14,608 nucleotides of DNA from Spirochaetales bacterium (GTDB lineage: Bacteria; Spirochaetota; Spirochaetia; DTKZ01), in assembly GCA_031274005.1 (NCBI GenBank), contig JAISQU010000254.1, positions 1-14,608 on the forward strand. Direction: 5' to 3'. Below are positions 5,543 through 11,900 of the stretch, one piece after another; position 1 is the stretch's first letter, and each line of letters begins with the position of its first letter. The position numbers and the translations under genes were made by a program. The notes beneath the pieces were generated by a model. It worked only from the letters and a program-made list of their open reading frames with translations. It had not been told where the DNA came from and did no database searches.

Positions 5543-5752
5543 ATCGCCTATATACGGCTGGATGAGGGAGAAAATCTCGAAAAGGCCATTAAGCGCTTCA
5601 AACGCATGGTCGAAAAAGAAGGTATCATCCGTGAGTGGAAAAAGCGGGAGTATTTTGAAAAACCTTCCACGATAAAAAACAGGAAGCAAAAATCCCTGCA
5701 GCGCAAGCTCATGAAAAAAACGCGCAAACTTCAAACGGTAAAAGGCTACTAA
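5543..5752 (+). CDS. rpsU: 30S ribosomal protein bS21, probable ATC start
   Basis: bS21 binds the small ribosomal subunit near the 3-prime end of 16S rRNA and helps translation initiation. From the ATC at 5543 the protein has 69 residues beginning AYIRLDEGENLEKAIKRF after the initiator. The conserved core RMVEKEG and REWKKREYFEKPS is followed by a Lys/Arg-rich RNA-binding tail. Aligned with the spirochaete S21 proteins I remember, the ATC codon falls exactly at the family's initiator position. The in-frame ATG at 5504 would add 13 residues but has no ribosome site and overlaps the -10 promoter box; the GTG at 5534 lies inside the Shine-Dalgarno. A sequencing error (ATG read as ATC) is the main alternative. 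The stop TAA (5750-5752) borders a MITE-like insertion. Confidence 0.93.
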   Translation: MAYIRLDEGENLEKAIKRFKRMVEKEGIIREWKKREYFEKPSTIKNRKQKSLQRKLMKKTRKLQTVKGY

Positions 5753-5912
5753 GAGCCTGTTGCGCTTTAAGCCAAGCCATTGTTGCAATGGCTTGCGACA
5801 TTCAAGACGGCGCAATTTTGCGGGGCAAAATTGCGGGTGTAATGCGTTTTCGGGTCTTCCCGAAAACGCAGAGCCGTCTTCGGCTCACATTTATTAGAAG
5901 TCCGACAGGCTC
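5753..5912. mobile_element. MITE-like element with four internal hairpins
   Basis: GAGCCTGT (5753-5760) and its complement ACAGGCTC (5905-5912) are terminal inverted repeats, flanked by a direct CTAA on each side (5749-5752 and 5913-5916), consistent with a 4-bp target duplication. Inside are four perfect hairpins: 5773-5782/5786-5795 (10 bp), 5811-5821/5825-5835 (11 bp), 5844-5854/5859-5869 (11 bp) and 5871-5876/5881-5886 (6 bp, loop TCTT). There is no transposase frame, so it would need one in trans. The left CTAA contains the rpsU stop codon, so the gene was left intact. The hairpins may now serve as the rpsU 3-prime end. Confidence 0.65.
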
Positions 5913-5983
5913 CTAAGAATGGGGGGCGGGGTTTTCGCGGTAATTTCCGTTCTCCCCTGACTCCCAAAACTGTTATTGTGAAT

Positions 5984-6703
5984 ATGACCCTGCTCAAAAT
6001 TAAAGCCTTTTTTGGCGTTGCGCTTTCTCTTGCGATTTTTGCGGCGTGCAGCGGGAATCCGCCTGTCATTACGGAAGTCCGTTACCGGCTGACATCCTAT
6101 CAGGACAGGGAAACAAATAAAACCGGCGAATACCTTTCTCTAGCCATTTTAGCCGGCGACGATGACGGGAAGGACGATCTTGAAAGCGTTTCACTTATCA
6201 ATGACGCGGCGCAGTTATACTGGCAGGCTGTTCAGGATGAGTGGGTTGTCCGGCCGGCAAGACAACAGTCGTGGATTGTTCTGGAAAAGATTCTTCTGCC
6301 GGATGCCCTTGTGCCCCTGGGCCGCTACAGGGTTATTGTGCGGGATTACGCCGGTTCGCAGGCGGAAAGGGCCTTTGCCGTTACCGCAGATAAAAATGCA
6401 GGTTTGACTTTTCCCTCTCTTGAGGCGGGCGAGAACGGCGCCCTTGTTGTTGCAACTTCCCGCAACGAAAGTGTTCTTATGGTGCAGTCGGGCGCGGGCG
6501 TGCTTTTGGGTTCCTTCATTCTGCGCAGGGGAAGCAATCCGCGCGATCTGATTCTGTCAAATGAGCAAATACGGGCGCAGGCCAAAAACCTGTATCTTTG
6601 GGAGCAGGACCCCTCCGGCCGCAGCCTGCTCGCGGGCCCCTGGGCGGCGGAGGATTTTCTTTTTTCCGTAAACACCGGCGCAGTAAACCCGCAGGCGGAA
6701 TGA
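5984..6703 (+). CDS. Putative lipoprotein, unknown function
   Basis: The 239-residue product starts with a charged and hydrophobic signal (MTLLKIKAFFGVALSLAIFAAC) ending in a relaxed lipobox, F19-A20-A21-C22, acceptable for spirochaetes, so it is probably a lipid-anchored envelope protein. The mature part is mostly beta-type with no domain I recognise. Segments such as VPLGRYRVIVRDYAGSQAE (in the middle third) resemble the strand-turn patterns of Ig-like or FN3-like domains in the larger proteins downstream, but the match is loose. An in-frame GTG at 5978 is an alternative start. Neither start has a Shine-Dalgarno, and TGTTAT (5971-5976) lies 7 nt before the ATG. It converges with the TPR gene, leaving 15 bp between the stops and no visible terminator. 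Confidence 0.8.
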   Translation: MTLLKIKAFFGVALSLAIFAACSGNPPVITEVRYRLTSYQDRETNKTGEYLSLAILAGDDDGKDDLESVSLINDAAQLYWQAVQDEWVVRPARQQSWIVLEKILLPDALVPLGRYRVIVRDYAGSQAERAFAVTADKNAGLTFPSLEAGENGALVVATSRNESVLMVQSGAGVLLGSFILRRGSNPRDLILSNEQIRAQAKNLYLWEQDPSGRSLLAGPWAAEDFLFSVNTGAVNPQAE

Positions 6704-6718
6704 AGAACCGGCGCAGGA

Positions 6719-8077
6719 TTACCCCGCCTTTTGCAAAAGGTTTTGCAGCTTATCCTTGTTCCACAGCTCTATGGGCCGGTTTTCCACGAAGGCGCCGGCG
6801 GCGCGGGAGAAGGTTGACGAGGTGACAAGGATTCCCTTGGCGACATTGGCGCCTTTTATTTCTTCGTAAAACGAACGTATCGCGGATTCGTCCACGACTT
6901 CGGGCGACCTCAGTATACTCAGCAGAACCGTTGTTTTGCGCGTATTTTTCCATTTACCATCGCCGCCTTCGACACAGAGAATCTGGCAGCCATCCTGTAT
7001 GTTTTTGGTATTCTGCACGACAAGCCCGGAAGCGGCGGCAAGTTTTTTGCAGAGTTCAAGAAATTCATCGGACCGTGAAACCATAAAGTCTTTCAGGGCG
7101 TCGTTCTGCTGAATATCCTGATACTGGCTGAGCTTTTCCGCCACATCCTTAAACCCCGGTTTTTTCGCATGAATTTTCTGCCACTGCTGTATTGCCCCGT
7201 CTATATTCCGCGTCTGTTCATAACAGAGGGAAAGAAAGTAACGGGCAAAAAGGATGTCGTTATCCTCCTTCCCCTCGCCCAGCTTTATTGCCCGTTCCAG
7301 TTCCGGCATGGCCCTGCTCATATCCTGCATGCTCATAAAGCAGCCCCCGCGCTCAACAAGAGCCTTGATTTTGTATTCCTGGTCTTTCTGGGCCTTTTCA
7401 AAAGCAGCCAGAGCGGAGGGGTAGTCGTGGTCATCTTTGTAGAGCCGTCCCAGATAAAAGTGGGCGGCGTAATTTTCCGGGTTCAGTTTTATAGATTTCT
7501 CCAGCGCGGCAATCGCCTCACCCTTCTTTTTTTCCTTGACCATCAGGCTGCCCAGGTAGAAGTAGGACTTCCAGTTGCGGCCGTCAAGTTCTATGGCTTT
7601 CTGGTAAAAGGTAGCGGTCTTGGGCGAATTGCTGCGCTCTTCAAGGAGCCGTCCCGCGTTCAGGTAATGGTCAGGCACATTCGGTTCTTTTTTAATCAGC
7701 AGCAAATATTCCTTCAGGGCTTCTTCGGGCTGGTTAAACTTGGCGTAGAGTTCCGCGATTTTTTTCCTGAAAGGAATTTCCGGGCACAGGGCGGTAAAAA
7801 CCCCTGTCTGATTGACCGTGCGCAGTTCGATGATTGCCAGTTCCGGCTTGTTGTCGCCCAGGTAGGCAAAGCCCAAAAGGTAGTGCGCCTCCAAATTCTT
7901 GGAGTCTTTCGCCAGGATTTTTTTCGCGATGCGGATGGCCGCGGTGTTTTTTCTCTGCCGGACGAGGTTCGCGACGGTCGCGACCTTCTGCGGAGCGGCG
8001 ATTGTTTTAATGACAAAAACCAGAATACCGACAACAACAACACTGGTTACGATAATAGCAATAAGGAGTATAGACAT
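6719..8077 (-). CDS. Membrane-anchored TPR protein with degenerate Mrr-like C-terminal domain
   Basis: From the chosen start the protein has 452 residues. Residues 3-24 form one membrane helix (ILLIAIIVTSVVVVGILVFV) followed by basic residues, which puts the rest in the cytoplasm. About seven or eight tetratricopeptide repeats follow (about 35-310), for example NLEAHYLLGFAYLGDNKPELA and NYAAHFYLGRLYKDDHDYPSALAAFEKA. Residues 328-452 resemble the Mrr-type restriction-endonuclease fold, especially IRSFYEEIKGANVAKGILVT and FVENRPIELWNKDKLQNLL. The Asp and Gln-x-Lys catalytic residues expected before that segment are not visible, so a binding rather than cutting role is likely. The start at 8077 is chosen because AGGGGA lies just upstream and the promoter at 8092-8121 lies inside the longer open frame that begins at 8137. 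Confidence 0.88.
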   Translation of the reverse strand: MSILLIAIIVTSVVVVGILVFVIKTIAAPQKVATVANLVRQRKNTAAIRIAKKILAKDSKNLEAHYLLGFAYLGDNKPELAIIELRTVNQTGVFTALCPEIPFRKKIAELYAKFNQPEEALKEYLLLIKKEPNVPDHYLNAGRLLEERSNSPKTATFYQKAIELDGRNWKSYFYLGSLMVKEKKKGEAIAALEKSIKLNPENYAAHFYLGRLYKDDHDYPSALAAFEKAQKDQEYKIKALVERGGCFMSMQDMSRAMPELERAIKLGEGKEDNDILFARYFLSLCYEQTRNIDGAIQQWQKIHAKKPGFKDVAEKLSQYQDIQQNDALKDFMVSRSDEFLELCKKLAAASGLVVQNTKNIQDGCQILCVEGGDGKWKNTRKTTVLLSILRSPEVVDESAIRSFYEEIKGANVAKGILVTSSTFSRAAGAFVENRPIELWNKDKLQNLLQKAG

Positions 8078-8091
8078 CTTTCCCCTGTATA

Positions 8092-8121
8092 AGAGTACCA
8101 TTTTTTCGGATATTCTGTCAA
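8092..8121 (-). promoter_or_regulatory. Promoter of the TPR/Mrr-like gene
   Basis: On the minus strand a perfect TTGACA (8116-8121), an 18-nt spacer and TACTCT (8092-8097, 3 of 6 consensus) would start transcription near 8085. This leaves a very short leader that contains the AGGGGA ribosome site. The -10 is weak. Confidence 0.45.
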
Positions 8122-8160
8122 ACCTGCCCCAGGGCATCGGCGTTTACTTTTTTCAGTCAT

Positions 8161-8357
8161 CTAGTGTTCTGTCTTACACAGAAGTAGGAATAACCACGGA
8201 CGACACAGACAGACACGGACAAAGAAAAAGAGTAGATAATGAAGCAGAATCGTCCTAAATATCTCATATTCTTTGGGTTTTCTCGGTTTTTCTGTGTGGT
8301 CCGTGAGGTACGTGGTTTGACTTCATTAAGCCATTAGTCAACGATACAGTACACTAG
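8161..8357. repeat. MITE-like inverted-repeat element with ACCACGGAC/GTCCGTG tracts
   Basis: CTAGTGTTCTGT (8161-8172) pairs with ACAGTACACTAG (8346-8357) at 11 of 12 positions. Inside, AACCACGGACGACACAGACAGAC (8192-8214) is an imperfect inverted match to the tract TCTGTGTGGTCCGTGAGGTACGTGGTT (8291-8317). No reading frame is carried. Similar words built from CCACGGAC steps occur in many bacterial intergenic regions, from memory. It may be a non-autonomous mobile element or a hairpin-forming repeat. Confidence 0.5.
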
Positions 8358-8422
8358 TATCTTGATTACACTAAATCATAAGAAAAGAATTCTACCCGGC
8401 GAGAGCGCAAAGGACGCAGAGA
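8354..8422. repeat. Second copy of the CTAGTATCTTGATT/ATTACACTAAATCATAA repeat
   Basis: CTAGTATCTTGATT (8354-8367) and ATTACACTAAATCATAA (8365-8381) are exact copies of 5332-5345 and 5387-5403, contiguous here and interrupted there. A tract of the type GAGAGCGCAAAGGACGCAGAG (about 8400-8420) follows. It abuts the previous element, whose right end shares CTAG at 8354-8357. It is non-coding. Confidence 0.6.
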
Positions 8423-8444
8423 TAGGAGAAAACAGTACATGCAA

Positions 8445-8750
8445 GGCGGGGACGCAATCACGGAAATGTGCGGAAGCGGTATAACCACCACGGCAATCGC
8501 TTCGCGTTTGCGTTTTAACCAAGAGCTTTGTGGCCAAGCAGGTAGTGTACTGGCGGCTTTCACCGCAATTTCCGCCCGCCTGCGGCGGGGACGCAATCAC
8601 GGAAATGTGCGGAGGGGGCATAACCACCACGGCAATTGCTGCGCAATTGCGTTGTATTCACCAGCTTTGGTGGCAAGCCTGAAGCGATTTGGCGGCTTTC
8701 ACCGCAATTTCCGGGGCGACTTCCCCCGCCGATGCGGGGGAAGTCGCCGG
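8445..8750 (+). repeat. Second array of the CACGGAAATGTGCGG repeat family (two copies, 139-bp period)
   Basis: GGCGGGGACGCAATCACGG begins at 8445 and again at 8584. Each copy runs through CACGGAAATGTGCGGA, GGCATAACCACCACGGCAAT, a CAATTGC-TGC-GCAATTG-type core (degenerate in copy one) and ACCGCAATTTCCG. A CCCGCC-TGC-GGCGGG hairpin (8575-8589) lies between the copies and a CGAT-loop hairpin (8715-8748) closes the array. The units match the 1728-2054 repeats closely, including an almost identical block around 8598-8650, but lie on the opposite strand. Apparent open frames here are not convincing genes. Confidence 0.85.
8715..8748. repeat. Terminal CGAT-loop hairpin of the second array
   Basis: The arms GGCGACTTCCCCCGC (8715-8729) and GCGGGGGAAGTCGCC (8734-8748) form a perfect 15-bp stem around CGAT. 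The outer part (GCGACTTCC and GGAAGTCGC) resembles the hairpin at 1717-1754, while the inner stem differs on both sides so that pairing is kept. It ends 3 nt before the TTGACA of the next promoter. Confidence 0.75.
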
Positions 8751-8751
8751 C

Positions 8752-8779
8752 TTGACAAATACTCAGCCGGGGTTATAAT
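8752..8779 (+). promoter_or_regulatory. Near-consensus sigma-70 promoter of the Ig-repeat gene
   Basis: A perfect TTGACA (8752-8757), a 16-nt spacer and a perfect TATAAT (8774-8779). Transcription should begin near 8786, giving a leader of about 119 nt that contains a run of eight T (8796-8803) about 10 nt from the start. It would also serve the downstream lipoprotein gene. It is the best promoter in the window, which suggests strong constitutive expression unless the adjoining array or a factor represses it. Confidence 0.8.
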
Positions 8780-8904
8780 TAATAAAAGAGCGGGCTTTTT
8801 TTTAGCATGTCATGTTTTCGGCGATAGTTGCAGATAATAATAGAAGTCTGCGTTCTCAAATTAAAGAAAGTTTATGAGCAGCCAACATCGGGAGTAAGAT
8901 TATT

Positions 8905-11900
8905 ATGGTACGGAACAAGGCCCTTCTTGTTTTTTCAGCGTTTTTTATAGTAAACCTTTCTGTATGGGCGGGGGGCCGGCAGGAGCCGGAAACTCATAAA
9001 GTGGAAGACCCTACCGGATTTTCGGAAAAAATTGACATCTCCGATAAAGAAGAGGGCATGTATAACTTCTATATAGAAGCGAAAGACCGGGGCGGAAATG
9101 TCTACCGCGAAGGCCCTCATAACATTTATATAGATCCCGAGTCCGATCTGCCCGTGGCGCGGATAAATAACCCCAGAGAAAATATGCGCATACCGGGCAA
9201 CCTCAATATTGTGGGAACCTGTGTGGACGATGACGCGGTGGACCATGTGGAACTGGTTTTTAACGATAACGCAGAACAGCCGGCGCGGGCGGAAGGTTCT
9301 GATTTCTGGTCGTATTATTACGACACAACCGGGCTGCCGGACGGGCGGCACAAGATCAGCGTCTACGGAGTGGATACGAACGGTTTGAAAGGCCGGCCCT
9401 TTGATATTTACTGGCATCTTGACCGGAAAAAACCCGATATTACCCTGGAAAGCCATCCCACAGGGGCGCTTGTAAGCGGGAACATCACTCTCGCGGGGAA
9501 GGCCGGCGACGGCAACGGCATAGACAGCCTTTTCTGGTCCGTTGACGGCGGCCTCAGCTTTTTGCCCCTTGATTTTGACCTCAACGACGAAGAAGATACC
9601 GGCGAGTTTGAGGCGCGCCTTGATACGCGAAAGTTTCAGGACGGTCCCGCGATTCTCTGGTTCAAGGCAAAGGACTTGCAGGGGAGCGAAAGACTATATT
9701 CCTTCCTGATATATGTAGATAATACCGCCCCGGAACTTACGATTCTCTATCCCGCCGAAAAAGAGCCGGTAAACGGGGTTTTTGTCGCAGCGGGCTACGC
9801 GGGCGACACTGTGGGGCTTAAATCACTCTCGTGGACTCTGGAGGATGAAAGCGGGGAGTTTGAAATCACCGTGGGCAACCCCTGGTGGGTAAAAGAGTTC
9901 GACCTGCGGGGAAAAAAGACCGGCGAAGTAACCCTGGAAATACGCGCCGTGGATCTTTCGGACAACGTAACAACCATACGCAGGGATATACCCGTTAATC
10001 AGGAGGCCGACCTTCCCACTGTGGAGATACTTTTCCCGCAGGCTGATGGCGTCTATCACGGAAAAGACCTGGCTTTTCAGGCGAAAGCCTTTGACGATGA
10101 CGCTGTGGCCGCGCTTCTGTATTCCGTGGACGGCGGGCCCGCGGCGCAGGCCGAAGGCAGCGGCGCTTTCCGCTTTTTTATTAAAGACCTGGCGCCGGGG
10201 GTTCACCGCCTGGAAGTGTGGGCAAAAGACAGCTTCGGCGTTGAAGGCCCCAGGGTCGAGGTGAAGAAATTTATCATGTCCGGCGAAAAACCCTCTTTGA
10301 GTCTTGGCGGCGTGCGGGTCTTTGCAGACGGAAGAAACCCCGCGGTTCAGGACTACCGCTGCGGCAGCGAGTTTAATAATGAGATACCCACGGTATTTAC
10401 GCTGAACATAAAATCAGGCAGCCCCATAGCGGAGATTTCGTGGCAGTTTGGGGAACTGGCGGCAAAGACCGTCAGCCTCAGAGCCTCGGCGGACGGGGCC
10501 GGCGGGGAGCTTGTTCAGGAAATACCCCTTCCGCCGGAAATCGCCTACGGGCTTGTGCCTCTGCGCATCAGCGCGGAAGATGTTCATGGCCGCCGGAGCG
10601 TTCTCGAAGAAGCGATTTTTATAACCGACCTTTCTGTTCCGCCCCTGGCGGACGAGCATATTGTTGATACAGGTTCGGCGTCTTCCGGGCTGCGGCTGGA
10701 CAGCTTAAACGGCGAATCCTGGCGGCCCGGACTCATCGTACAAATTCCGCAAAACAAGCCCGGCGACATTCCCTTCAAGGCGGCGCTTTCACTGGCCCCG
10801 CAGCAGTCCGTGGACAGCGCGGCCTTTACTTTCCGGGACAGTACCACGGTACGGGCCTCGGTACGACGGGTCGCGGGTAATGATTACGAAATTACGGCGA
10901 ATCTTCCGGAATTGCCTGTGGGCTGGATTCCTTTTAGCCTGAATATTAGCGTCAATAACGGAAGCCCCCTGCGGGCCGCGGGGGAGTTTGCCGTTGTGCG
11001 GCCCCTGGGCGGCCGCGCCAGAAATATCGCGGAAAGTTTTATGTGGATTCCCCTTCCCCCTGATAGCTCTGCGGAATTAATAGGAACTCTTGAAGACGGC
11101 AGCTTTCTTTTGGGAGAGGGAGACAGGCTTGTGGGACTCTATAACGGGAAAGCCCTGACGGGTGTGCGCATAGAGGGCGAAGGAACTTCCGGGCTTTCCG
11201 CCGGCATTGACGGCTATGGCCGTGTTGAGCTGCGGGCAAACTCCGAAGGAAGGTTTGGCCCCTTCCGCCTTGAGCTGACCGACAAAAACGGTAAATCTTT
11301 TCTGACAGACAGTTATTCCGTTATAGCGGATTTTGCTCCCCCAAGCATTGGCGTTTCCCTGGATCTGTCCGGCGCATGGGTGAGAACTTCCCTGAACCCC
11401 GTCATATCCGCTCAGGATACGGGCGGCCTGAAAAGCCTTGAGTACAGCTTTGACGCGGGCGCTTCCTGGCGGGCTCTTCCCCTGACGGCGCAGACCGCCG
11501 CGGGCGAGACTCAGGATATAGATGTGACACATCTGGAGGACGGCAGGCTCAACATTCTTTTCAGGGCTGTGGACGAAGCCGGGCGGCCGGGATACGCGGA
11601 GTTTTTTGTTCATAAAGACACGGCCGCGCCCGAACCGCAGCTTATTGTTCCCCTGAGCGGCGCGCGCGTAAACGGCATGATCCGCCTGGGAATACTGGTC
11701 CGGGAAGCGGGCAGGCTCCTGGCCGTTGCCTACGAAGCGCCGGAACCCGCGCCGCAGGCCCCTGCGCCGGCGGGGAACGCTCAGGCCGCTGCCGCTGCCG
11801 AGAGGCCCGCGCCTGTTCCCGTGCGGCCCGCCGCTTTTCTGGATGTTATGGTGGGAACACCCCAAATGCCCCTGACCGGCGACATGGCCTTTTCCTTTAC

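Noticed and set aside
5767..6069. 100-codon minus-strand frame over the MITE-like element
   Set aside because: It is composed of the element's hairpins and the start of the lipoprotein gene; it has no ribosome site or known domain and is not a transposase.
6727..6740. CCTTTTGCAAAAGG palindrome as a shared terminator between convergent genes
   Set aside because: It lies inside the TPR coding sequence, is short and AT-rich, and no U-run follows on either strand.
8078..8137. Longer start for the TPR protein at 8137 or 8101
   Set aside because: Both would lie upstream of the predicted transcription start, and the ATG at 8077 has a ribosome site and begins directly before the membrane helix.
8439..8837. 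132-codon open frame over the second repeat array and promoter
   Set aside because: It runs through hairpins, the terminal stem and the near-consensus promoter, with no ribosome site or recognisable domain.
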